Source: Rhizobiales bacterium Ga0077525
Lineage (GTDB): Bacteria > Pseudomonadota > Alphaproteobacteria > Rhizobiales > Xanthobacteraceae
DNA length: 49,258 bases
Direction of reading: 5' to 3'
Assembly (NCBI GenBank): GCA_001464835.1
Contig: LNDS01000008.1
Location: forward strand, 1-49,258
In this document: piece after piece, positions 1 through 6,759 of the stretch
Layout of the letters: each line of letters begins with the position of its first letter
Position numbering within the stretch: the first letter of the stretch is position 1
Notes under the pieces: model-generated
Database searches by the model: none
What the model saw: only the letters and a program-made list of their open reading frames with translations
What the model was told of the DNA's origin: nothing
Program-made: the position numbers and the translations under genes

Positions 1-116
1 AGCTCGCGGTGGCCGGCGAATGGGTGCTGGTCATCCAGGGCGTCATCTTCGTGTCCTGCGTGCTCTTGTTCCGCCGCGGCATCGTCGGCGAGATTGCCGC
101 CCGGTTTAAGGGCTGA
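1..116 (+). CDS. Branched-chain amino acid ABC transporter permease (LivM-type), C-terminal end only
   Basis: Only the last 37 codons are present; the frame starts at base 3 and ends at TGA 114-116. The peptide has one hydrophobic stretch (WVLVIQGVIFVSCVLLF) followed by RRGIVGEIAARFKG. This is the usual end of LivM-family inner-membrane permeases: a last transmembrane helix, then a 'rGivG' turn and a short basic cytoplasmic tail. LivM works with LivH, LivG, LivF and a periplasmic binding protein to import branched-chain amino acids or, in many alphaproteobacteria, aromatic acids, amides or urea. The substrate cannot be told from this fragment. The rest of the gene lies upstream of the window. 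Confidence 0.7.
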   Translation, partial: LAVAGEWVLVIQGVIFVSCVLLFRRGIVGEIAARFKG

Positions 117-231
117 AGCGGCAGGGCGAGAGCGGAAATCAGGGTGGGGCGGCCGTCAAAACCCCATAATCGGCGCGCGCGATCCGCCTATGCTCTTTGA
201 ATCGCTGGCGAATCAGCTTATCGTTGCGTTG

Positions 232-240
232 TTATCCACA
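232..240 (+). promoter_or_regulatory. Perfect DnaA-box sequence with nearby GANTC sites
   Basis: The gene-free stretch 117-336 contains TTATCCACA at 232-240, an exact match to the high-affinity DnaA box. Three GANTC motifs (CcrM methylation sites in alphaproteobacteria) lie at 199-203, 210-214 and 307-311, the first two only 11 bases apart. One 9-mer can occur by chance and no cluster of boxes or AT-rich unwinding element is visible, so this is not proposed as an origin. It could give replication-linked control of the gene starting at 337. Nothing else is recognisable in the stretch. Confidence 0.3.
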
Positions 241-336
241 GCTGTGCGCTGTCGTCATTGTACGATTGTTCGTCGTTGCCGTTCACGCAACGATCAGGGG
301 GTAGACGAATCGGCGCTCGACCACCGGGCTACCCCC

Positions 337-633
337 ATGCAGGCTCTGCCCAGCAGACCACGTCTCGATGCGATCGCGCTGAAATGGCACGATCTGGCGC
401 AGCGTCGTCTCGACCATTACACTGAGCTTTACCGCAGCGGCCGTTGGCGGCGCTACTACACGCAGGAACGCTTTGCCATCCGCATGCTCGACGTCATCAA
501 TGCCGCAAAGCAGTGGCGCAGGCTGGCCGGTCTGCCGCCGGCCGAGTTGCAGGCGCAGGCGCAGTCGCAGTCCGAAGCGCAGCTAGCAGCGCCATCGCCG
601 CGTCCCGACGACTCCATGCGCCCCGCGGCATGA
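337..633 (+). CDS. TIGR03809 family small protein
   Basis: This 98-residue protein of unknown function resembles the short alphaproteobacterial family TIGR03809. The conserved core is residues 8-65 (RLDAIALKWHDLAQRR and later GRWRRYYTQERFAIRML): a charged, amphipathic, helix-rich region with a Leu/Tyr heptad-like pattern. The tail after residue 70 is a low-complexity Gln/Ala/Ser segment. An upstream in-frame start at 94 exists, but residues before 337 have no family character and run through the intergenic region, so ATG 337 is preferred. No signal peptide or membrane helix is seen. The stop overlaps the start of the cytochrome gene (ATGA at 630-633), suggesting co-translation. A TIGR03808 protein, another uncharacterised family of these bacteria, is encoded at 6760-8097. 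Confidence 0.7.
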   Translation: MQALPSRPRLDAIALKWHDLAQRRLDHYTELYRSGRWRRYYTQERFAIRMLDVINAAKQWRRLAGLPPAELQAQAQSQSEAQLAAPSPRPDDSMRPAA

Positions 634-995
634 CACCTGCCTGTAGCAAGTCTCTCCGCAGCATGCCTTTCCTTTCTATGTTGGTCCGTTGCTTCGTTGC
701 TGTGGCTTTGGGCGGCACGGCGGCGCCGCCGTCTTATGCCCAATCGGACAAGCAGGGTGTCACCTTGCTCATGCGCGATTGCGGGCGCTGCCACGCCGTG
801 GGCCTGAGCGGAGCCAGCCCGCGCCCCGATGCGCCGGCGTTCCGCACCCTGGGTGCCCGCTATCCGATCGAGGCGCTGGAAGAAACGTTGGGCGAGGGCA
901 TCATGTCCGGCCACCCTGACATGCCGGAATTCCAGTATGATGCCGAAGAAGTCGGTGCCATCATTGATTACCTGAACGCCATCCAGAAGCCCTGA
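630..995 (+). CDS. Small exported c-type cytochrome
   Basis: This is a 121-residue monohaem cytochrome c. Residues 12-38 form a signal peptide (hydrophobic run MLVRCFVAVALGG, cleavage expected near SYAQ-S). The haem-attachment motif CGRCH is at 51-55 and the likely distal ligand is Met98 in GHPDMPEF, matching class I cytochromes that carry electrons in the periplasm. ATG 630 is chosen because it overlaps the upstream stop as ATGA; ATG 663 would give a shorter n-region and is also possible. The redox partner is unknown. The next gene (1029) encodes a flavin reductase-like enzyme, but that is cytosolic, so a direct link is not implied. Confidence 0.85.
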   Translation: MTPACSKSLRSMPFLSMLVRCFVAVALGGTAAPPSYAQSDKQGVTLLMRDCGRCHAVGLSGASPRPDAPAFRTLGARYPIEALEETLGEGIMSGHPDMPEFQYDAEEVGAIIDYLNAIQKP

Positions 996-1028
996 GGCGC
1001 CGCGCGCCCCTTTCCGCAGAGTACCCCC

Positions 1029-2132
1029 ATGAGCAGTGTCCTTTTTTCGCCGGTCGATCTGGCGGGCCTTAAGCTTGCCAACCGCCTCGTCGTGTCGCCG
1101 ATGTGCCAGTATTCCGCCGATGACGGCTGCGCCAATGACTGGCACCTGATGCATCTCGGCATGCTGGCCAATTCCGGCGCGGCGATGGTGGTTGTCGAAG
1201 CCACCCATGTCGAGCGCCACGGCCGCATTACCCATGGCTGTCTGGGCCTTTACTCCGACGACAACGAAGCGGCGCTGGCGCGCGTCATCAACAGCGCGCG
1301 CCGCGCCGGCACCGCCAAATTCGGCATCCAGATCGCGCATGCCGGCCGCAAGGCGTCGTCGCAAAAGCCATGGGACGGCGGGCTCGGCCTGACCGAGGGG
1401 CAGGACCCGTGGCAGACCATTGCCGCATCGCCGCTGCCCTGGGGTGAGACCAAATGGCATACGCCGCGCGAGGCGACCGAAGCCGATCTGACCCGCGTCC
1501 GCGATGCCTTCGTCAATTCGGTCAAGCGTGCGCTACGCATCGGCTTCGACGAAATCGAATTGCACATGGCGCACGGCTATCTGCTGCACGGCTTCATGTC
1601 GCCTTTGTCGAACAAGCGCACCGACCAATATGGCGGCTCGCTGGAAAACCGGCTGCGCTTTCCGTTGTCGGTGGCGAAAGCGGTGCGGGCCGCGGTGCCG
1701 AAGGGCGTACCGCTTGGCGCGCGCATCACCGGCAGCGACTGGCGCGAAGGCGGCTTGACGCCGGACGACGCCGTGGCGATCGCCAAGGCGCTCAAGGCCG
1801 AGGGCCTCGATTTCCTCTGCGTCTCGTCCGGCGGCGCACAGTACGAAATCCGCACGCCGCAAGAGCAAGGCTATAACGTGCCAATCGCCGCGCGCATCAA
1901 AAAGGAAGCCGGTATCGCTGTGCGCGCTGTCGGCGCCATTCTCGATCCGGCTTTCGCCGAGGATGTCGTGGCGTCGGGCAAGGCCGATCTTGTAGCCGCC
2001 GCGCGCATCTTCCTCGACAATCCGCATTGGGGCTGGCACGCCGCCCGGGCGCTCGGCGCCGATGTGCCGCGCCCGGTGCAATATGCCCGCGTCGGCCCTG
2101 CGCTGTGGGCGGCGGCGAAGCCGAAGGCGTGA
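1029..2132 (+). CDS. Old yellow enzyme family NADH:flavin oxidoreductase, YqjM-type
   Basis: This 367-residue FMN-dependent ene-reductase has a single TIM-barrel. It carries the signatures of the 'thermophilic-like' OYE subgroup: SPMCQYSA with Cys26 and Tyr28 (residues that tune the flavin and bind substrate in YqjM), GIQIAHAGRKA at 99-109, the substrate-activating pair His179/His182 in ELHMAHGYLLH, SNKRTDQYGGSLENR at 194-208, and the C-terminal RPVQYARV, whose Arg reaches into the neighbouring subunit's active site. Such enzymes reduce activated C=C bonds of enones, maleimides and some nitro compounds with NAD(P)H; the physiological substrate is usually unknown. It begins 33 bases after the cytochrome stop and may be co-transcribed with it. 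Confidence 0.93.
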   Translation: MSSVLFSPVDLAGLKLANRLVVSPMCQYSADDGCANDWHLMHLGMLANSGAAMVVVEATHVERHGRITHGCLGLYSDDNEAALARVINSARRAGTAKFGIQIAHAGRKASSQKPWDGGLGLTEGQDPWQTIAASPLPWGETKWHTPREATEADLTRVRDAFVNSVKRALRIGFDEIELHMAHGYLLHGFMSPLSNKRTDQYGGSLENRLRFPLSVAKAVRAAVPKGVPLGARITGSDWREGGLTPDDAVAIAKALKAEGLDFLCVSSGGAQYEIRTPQEQGYNVPIAARIKKEAGIAVRAVGAILDPAFAEDVVASGKADLVAAARIFLDNPHWGWHAARALGADVPRPVQYARVGPALWAAAKPKA

Positions 2133-2140
2133 GAACTACC

Positions 2141-2251
2141 GTCACCCTGAGGTGCGAGCGCGTCGCGCGAGCCTCGAAGGGTGACAGCCCGGACCGTGTG
2201 GCCGTCTATCCTTCGAGGGCTTCGCTGCGCGAAGCCACCTCAGGATGACGG
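2141..2251. repeat. Pair of inverted dispersed palindromic repeats
   Basis: Between two co-directional genes lie two related units in opposite orientation. The first (about 2143-2185) runs CACCCTGAGGTGCGAG to CTCGAAGGGTGAC; the second (about 2208-2250) runs ATCCTTCGAGGGCTTCGC to CACCTCAGGATGAC. Each has a short GC stem around GCG/CGC. The ends (CCTGAGG-TGCGAG and CTTCGAGG) match a repeat common between genes in Bradyrhizobium-like genomes. The right end abuts GGAG (2250-2253), which serves as the Shine-Dalgarno sequence of the next gene. Confidence 0.75.
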
Positions 2252-2260
2252 AGTAAGACA

Positions 2261-3106
2261 ATGGACACCTTCGTCTTCCTTGCCGTCCTGTTCGCTGCCT
2301 TCTGCCATGCCGGCTGGAATGCGCTGATCAAGGTCGGCCTCGATCCTTTATCGACCACGACCTTGATCGCCATCGGCTCGGCGCTGGTCGCCGCGCCGTT
2401 TCTGCCTTTCGTCGGATTGCCGGCGCCCGCCGCCTGGCCGTGGCTCGCCGCCTCGGCGATCATCCACCTGTTTTATTTCGCCGCGCTGATCGAGGCCTAT
2501 CGCACAGGCGATCTCGGCCAAGTCTACCCGATCGCGCGCGGCTCGGCGCCGCTGATGACGGCGGCGGCGACAACCTTCATCGTCGGCGAGCGTCTCAGCG
2601 TGACCGGTTGGACCGGTATCGTCGTCCTGGTCGCCGGCGTGTTCCTGTTGTCTGCGCGTGGCGGCAGCGCTCTGTTACGCGTCGACCGCCGCGCCGTCGG
2701 CTTTGCACTGCTGACCGCGTTGACCATCTGCGCCTATTCGGTGGTCGACGGCATCGGCGCGCGGCTCGCCGGCGACCCGAACGCCTATTCGCTCGCGCTG
2801 TTCGTGCTCAACGCGGCGGCGCTGGTGCCCTATGCGCTCTACCGCAACGGCTGCGATGTTATTCCGGCGATGCGCCTGTATTGGCGGCGCGGCTTTGCCG
2901 GCGGCGCGTTGCAGCTCATATCCTACGGCACGGTGCTGTGGGCGATGACCTTGGCGCCGATCGCCATCGTCGCGGCCTTGCGCGAAACCAGCGTGCTGTT
3001 CGGCGCGGCAATCGCCGTGATCGTGCTCAAGGAGCCGTTGCGCGCCACACGCATTGTCGCCGCGCTGTTGATCCTGTGCGGCTTGGTCTTGATCCGGGTG
3101 CAATAG
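2261..3106 (+). CDS. EamA-family (DMT superfamily) transporter
   Basis: This is a 281-residue integral membrane protein with about ten hydrophobic helices in two similar halves, the EamA fold of the drug/metabolite transporter superfamily. The second half contains the typical PIAIVAALRETSVLFGAAIAVIVLKEP segment before the last two helices. Members export amino acids, metabolites or drugs across the inner membrane; the substrate cannot be predicted. ATG 2261 is preceded by GGAG (2250-2253), 7 bases away. It converges on the arsenosugar-type operon, its stop lying 2 bases from the end of the broken glycosyltransferase. Confidence 0.88.
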   Translation: MDTFVFLAVLFAAFCHAGWNALIKVGLDPLSTTTLIAIGSALVAAPFLPFVGLPAPAAWPWLAASAIIHLFYFAALIEAYRTGDLGQVYPIARGSAPLMTAAATTFIVGERLSVTGWTGIVVLVAGVFLLSARGGSALLRVDRRAVGFALLTALTICAYSVVDGIGARLAGDPNAYSLALFVLNAAALVPYALYRNGCDVIPAMRLYWRRGFAGGALQLISYGTVLWAMTLAPIAIVAALRETSVLFGAAIAVIVLKEPLRATRIVAALLILCGLVLIRVQ

Positions 3107-3108
3107 TC

Positions 3109-3749
3109 TCAATGATAGCCATAGGCGCGGGCCAGCCTGTCCGGATCGGCGCCGAAAAAGTAGCGCAGCCGCAGCGACCACATCAGCAATACGGTGCGCA
3201 GCGCGCCATTGTTGCGCCAGCGCTTGTCCGAAGTAGTGACGCGCGCGGTCAGGCAAAGCGGCTGGCCGAAGCGCTTGAGACGAGCCGACAGCGCAATGTC
3301 TTCCATCAAAGCGATCGGCGGGAAGCCGCCGGCCTTGTCGAACGCATCGCGTTTCACGAACATTGCCTGATCGCCGGTGGCGATGCCGGTCAGCCGCGAC
3401 CGCATGTTCATGCTTAAGGCTCGAAGCGGCCCCAGGCCAGCCTGAATTGCGCGAGGCCATCCAGCACCAGCCGCTCGGCATCGGCGGGCAATTGCGTGTC
3501 GGCATGCAGGAACAACAGCACGTCGCCGCGCGCAACGGCCGCGCCGGCATTCATCTGCACGGCGCGTCCGCGCGGCGCGCTGACGACCTTGTCGGCGAAG
3601 GGCCGGGCCAGTTCGATTGTGTCATCGGCGCTGCCGCCATCGGCGACAATCACCTCGACTCCGCGCGCGCGAAAACCCTGCAATGCCGCCAGCGCCGCCG
3701 CGATGCCTTCGGCCTCGTTCAGCACCGGCATGATAATTGACAAAGTCAT
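3109..3749 (-). pseudogene. TIGR04283-type family 2 glycosyltransferase, disrupted by deletion and frameshift
   Basis: Two pieces in different frames together make one glycosyltransferase of the kind found beside ArsS. The upstream piece (3749-3414, 111 aa) has the GT-A start MTLSIIMPVLNEAEGI, the nucleotide-binding VIVADGGSADDT and the FLHADTQLP motif, and stops right after AWGRF. The downstream piece (3411-3109) carries RSRLTGIATGDQAMFV, GGFPPIALMEDIALS and the C-terminal WSLRLRYFFG. In relatives about 15 residues (a 'v-r-l-s-g-r-x-p' stretch) join WGRF to MN-RSRLTG; here they are missing and the frame shifts at 3412-3420. A deletion of roughly 40-45 bases explains both. The start overlaps the upstream stop as ATGA. 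The downstream piece could start at ATG 3411 but would lack the nucleotide-sugar site, so function is probably lost. Confidence 0.8.
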
Positions 3750-4699
3750 CGCGGTTGCGCTTGCGCGATCGTATAATCCGGCCCGTCGGCGATGCGCATG
3801 TAATAGGACAGGTAAGCCGGCGAACCCGGAGGCCAGCGTTCGGTAAAGCGGGCGATGAAGGCCTCGCTGTCATACTCGACCGCCAGCGCGTCGATATGAA
3901 CGCCGTCGCGCACGACGCCATAGAGCGGCGCATGCGGCGAGGGTGTGGTGGCAATGCGGGTGATGACGCCGGCGTGGTTGCCGGCGAAATTCGGCATGCC
4001 CGCCGCGCCATTGTTGATGATGGTCAGCCGGCCGCCGGGCAGGGCAAAGTCGCGCAGCGCTGCCGCGCAGGTATGCGTCGAGGCGAAGACATCGACGTTG
4101 GACCGCGCCCGCACATCGGCGAGCCAGTTCTGCCGCTTCGGATTGTCCAGTTCGTCATGCGCGAAGCGCCAGCCGGCCAGCGCCGCGGCGTCGCCATGCA
4201 CGATGCCGACGCTTAAAGGCCCAACCTGTGCGACAAGATGCATCGGTAGCGCGCCAAGCCGCGCCCGCGCCGCGGACGGCGTTACCTTCTGCAACAGCGC
4301 CAGTATGTCATTCGAGCGCGCCACCACATCTTGCGCTACGCTGTCCGGATAGGCGCAGCCGCAACCGGCGCCGACATCGCTGGGGCGGGCGATTTCGGTT
4401 TCGACATTGCCGCGCATGGCGCGATACGGCGCAATGCCGTTGTCGATGGCGGCAAACCAGCGCGGCTCGGCGTCGAACCAGTGGAAGTCGCCGTTGAAGA
4501 CGATCTCCGGCAGGGAGGTTTCGCGCGCCGTCATCTCCTTGATGGCGGCCAGAGCCGCCGCGTTTCCGTAGAGCCCGCCGACGACGTACAAGGTCTCGGC
4601 GGCAAAATCCGCCGCGCGCGCGAATACGTCCGGCGCATAAGTATAGTCGAGCGGGCAGACGCGCCCGGCGTCCTGCGTCAATGCCGCCGCGAGGGTCAC
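3746..4699 (-). CDS. Metallophosphoesterase-like protein of the arsenosugar cluster
   Basis: This 317-residue protein has a calcineurin-like phosphoesterase pattern: YVVGGLYGN (38-46), FNGDFHWFD (68-76), RGNVETEI (96-103), VHGD (167-170) and STHT (207-210). The first metal motif of the superfamily (D-x-H-G-N) reads G-L-Y-G-N here and the GNHD motif reads GNVE, so several canonical ligands are replaced while GD, VHG and THT remain. Metal use or activity may differ from ordinary phosphoesterases. GTG 4699 is preferred: it overlaps the arsS stop as GTGA, and in-frame codons upstream would be translated through arsS. It ends with an ATGA overlap onto the glycosyltransferase. By context it acts in arsenosugar or related organoarsenic metabolism, perhaps on a phosphorylated intermediate; this is inference. 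Confidence 0.7.
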   Translation of the reverse strand: MTLAAALTQDAGRVCPLDYTYAPDVFARAADFAAETLYVVGGLYGNAAALAAIKEMTARETSLPEIVFNGDFHWFDAEPRWFAAIDNGIAPYRAMRGNVETEIARPSDVGAGCGCAYPDSVAQDVVARSNDILALLQKVTPSAARARLGALPMHLVAQVGPLSVGIVHGDAAALAGWRFAHDELDNPKRQNWLADVRARSNVDVFASTHTCAAALRDFALPGGRLTIINNGAAGMPNFAGNHAGVITRIATTPSPHAPLYGVVRDGVHIDALAVEYDSEAFIARFTERWPPGSPAYLSYYMRIADGPDYTIAQAQPR

Positions 4700-5667
4700 T
4701 CCGCCGCTTCCTTCAAGGCGCCGCCGCAGCTCGAGCCCTGGCCGGCGGTGCAGCCATAACAATGGCCGGACACCCGGATCGGATTATCGCGCAAATCCGC
4801 GTCAAGCAGGTCGGACAGGTGCACGCGCTTGTTGGCGCCATAGGGCATCGGCAGATTGAGCATCTGGTTGAAATCGCAGTCGAACACATAGCCCTTGTAA
4901 TCGACTGAAATCAGCGATCGGCACATCACGCCGGCGAGATTGGCGTCGAGATGCGCGTCCTGCAATAGATTAAGGTAGCTGTCGAACTCGCCCCTGGTCA
5001 CCAGCGCCGAGCCGAAACGCTGGATCGGCATGTTGGCGAGCACATAAAGTTTGTTGAAGACGATGCCGAATTGTTCGCCGAGCACGCGCTTGTAGTCGGC
5101 CTCCAGCCCGGCCTGTCCCGGCGGCAGCGATGCGCCCAGCGGATTGTAGACGAGGTTCAAGATCAATGCCGGGTCTCGGCCATAACCGAGCGCATTGAGC
5201 GCCTGCAGGCCGTGGATCGAGGCATCGAACACGCCCTTGCCGCGCTGCGCTTCGACATTGTCGAGCGAATAGCACGGCATCGACGCCACCACCTCGACGC
5301 CGTTGTCGCTGAGAAACGCCGCGAGGTCTTCCTGGCCCGGCTGCTCCAATATCGTCAGGTTGCAGCGGTCCATTACCTTGACGCCGAGGGCGCGCGCCCC
5401 TCGCACCAGCCGGCGGAAATTGGCGTTCAGCTCCGGCGCGCCGCCGGTAATATCGAGCGTCGTTATGCCGCGCCGTTCGATGAAGTCGAGCGCCAGTTCG
5501 GCAACGTCGGACGCCATCTCCTCAGTGCGGTTCGGCCCGGCATTCACATGGCAATGGAAGCAGGTCTGGTTGCAGCGATAGCCGACATTGATCTGGAGGG
5601 TATCGAGCGGGCCGCGCCGCAGCGCCGGAAACGGAATCTTGTCGAGCAGTGGCAGAGTGTCGCGCAT
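4696..5667 (-). CDS. arsS: Arsenosugar biosynthesis radical SAM protein ArsS
   Basis: This 323-residue radical SAM enzyme carries the 4Fe-4S motif C32-x3-C36-x2-C39 (RCNQTCFHCHVNAGP) and a GGAPE SAM-binding motif (LDITGGAPELN). The Cys-rich C-terminus (C303, C306, C314; GHCYGCTAGQGSSCGG) defines the ArsS/TIGR04167 family, in which one of these positions is sometimes selenocysteine; here all are Cys codons. ArsS is thought to attach a 5'-deoxyadenosyl group to dimethylarsenite after ArsM methylation, on the way to arsenosugars. ATG 5667 (MRDTLPLLDKIPFPALRRG) is chosen because the upstream 26 residues to 5745 show no family pattern. The gene overlaps the next one as GTGA. No arsM lies in the window, so the methylation step must be encoded elsewhere if the pathway runs. 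Confidence 0.88.
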   Translation of the reverse strand: MRDTLPLLDKIPFPALRRGPLDTLQINVGYRCNQTCFHCHVNAGPNRTEEMASDVAELALDFIERRGITTLDITGGAPELNANFRRLVRGARALGVKVMDRCNLTILEQPGQEDLAAFLSDNGVEVVASMPCYSLDNVEAQRGKGVFDASIHGLQALNALGYGRDPALILNLVYNPLGASLPPGQAGLEADYKRVLGEQFGIVFNKLYVLANMPIQRFGSALVTRGEFDSYLNLLQDAHLDANLAGVMCRSLISVDYKGYVFDCDFNQMLNLPMPYGANKRVHLSDLLDADLRDNPIRVSGHCYGCTAGQGSSCGGALKEAAE

Positions 5668-5769
5668 GGTCGGCCTCGCATTGTGCGACGAACTTGCCAC
5701 GAACCTGCCGTTCGCGTCACCCCGCCGGCACGGCGGCACGGACACATGGCTGTGAGTGAATCGTGACGT

Positions 5770-6552
5770 CTATCGCGTCGCTGCTGTCGCCACCGGCAAG
5801 TCGAAGCCGATGCGGCCGAAGCCCGGCAGTTTTACCGCCGGATGGCGCAGATCGAGCCCGGCGACCAGCCCGAGCAGATTGACCTCGACGCCTTCGACCC
5901 AGCCGGCTTTCAGCGCCGCGAGGCCATAGAGGTTCAGCTCGACGCCGGTGCCGCTGTCGGTATAGCCGGCATAAAAACCGTCACGGAAGTCGCGGCCGAC
6001 TGCGTTCGGCGGCAGTGTCGTGCGCAATTCCGGCACCGCGCGCAACACCGCGGCGGTGAACGAGTTGCTGTTCGGCCCCGGCCAGATGCGATAGTCGCCG
6101 GCATTGCGATAGGTGTAGTCGCGCACGGCCGCCTCGATCTTGGGGATCATCGCCTCGGCTTGCGCGCCGGACACATCGGCGATCACCTCCGGCATGTTGC
6201 CGTACCAGCGGCCGTCGGCCGGCCAGCCATTGGTACGCACCGGCGTGCCCCAACCGACGACGTCGAAGCGGGTCCAGGTTCTGGCATTGGCGCGCTTGAG
6301 CACCACCCAGCTGTGCACCGAGAAGATGCCCTTCCAGGCACCGGTGGTGCCGGAATAGATGACGAGGCGCGCCGGCGCATAGTCGGCCGCCTTCGGCAGC
6401 GTGCCGGTCGAGGACCAATCGGCGGTGCGCCACGAGCGCCCGTCCGAGCTCATCCAGTAGAGCGCTGCGCGGGCGATCAAAGGGGCGAGAAAAAGCGCGA
6501 AGATGATGAGCATGAGGGTGCGGCGTCGCGGGCGGGGGAATGGCATGGACAT
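5770..6552 (-). CDS. DUF3750 domain-containing membrane-anchored protein
   Basis: This 260-residue protein of unknown function has a positively charged start (MSMPFPRPRRRTLM) and one hydrophobic helix at about 14-32, so it is probably inner-membrane anchored or exported. The rest is Trp-rich and matches DUF3750: ARLVIYSGTTGAWKGIFSVHSWVV, RFDVVGWG, WPADGRWYGNMPEVI and IWPGPNSNSF. The YNAGDYRIWPGPNSN-like segment resembles conserved polar loops of hydrolases, but no catalytic set can be named. ATG 6552 is favoured over the long upstream extension, which runs through a repeat. It lies 102 bases upstream of arsS on the same strand, so co-transcription is possible. Confidence 0.8.
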   Translation of the reverse strand: MSMPFPRPRRRTLMLIIFALFLAPLIARAALYWMSSDGRSWRTADWSSTGTLPKAADYAPARLVIYSGTTGAWKGIFSVHSWVVLKRANARTWTRFDVVGWGTPVRTNGWPADGRWYGNMPEVIADVSGAQAEAMIPKIEAAVRDYTYRNAGDYRIWPGPNSNSFTAAVLRAVPELRTTLPPNAVGRDFRDGFYAGYTDSGTGVELNLYGLAALKAGWVEGVEVNLLGLVAGLDLRHPAVKLPGFGRIGFDLPVATAATR

Positions 6553-6639
6553 GACATTTAGGAACGGTTCGGGGCGTAAACGTGGCGGCAACATTACCCT
6601 TTGGTCATGGCCCACGCAGTCGCGGCAGACCGCAGTGAA

Positions 6640-6757
6640 CTCCCTATCCCCTTGGGGGAGAGGGTCGGGGTGAGGGGGCAAGTGACTTCCTCGATAGTCT
6701 ATAACCCCTTACCCGGATCGCTTCGCGATCCGACCTCTCCCCATGGGAGAGGTGAAG
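6640..6757. repeat. Dispersed hairpin repeats between DUF3750 and the beta-helix gene
   Basis: The stretch holds two hairpin-rich units. Unit one (6640-6678) is CCCCTTGGGGGAGAGGGT followed by CGGGGTGAGGGGG. Unit two (6704-6757) is CCCCTTACCCGGATCG, CTTCGCGATCCGACC and TCTCCCCATGGGAGAGG. Each contains a short perfect stem (CCCCTTGGGG; GGATCGCTTCGCGATCC; CTCTCCCCATGGGAGAG). This type of CTCTCCC/GGGAGAG repeat is widespread between genes of Bradyrhizobium-like genomes. It ends 2 bases from the stop of the gene at 6760 and could act as a bidirectional 3' hairpin. Confidence 0.75.
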
Positions 6758-6759
6758 AT

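Noticed and set aside
232..240. Chromosomal or plasmid replication origin at the DnaA box
   Set aside because: Only one box, no AT-rich unwinding region, and no dnaA, hemE, repABC or parAB genes nearby.
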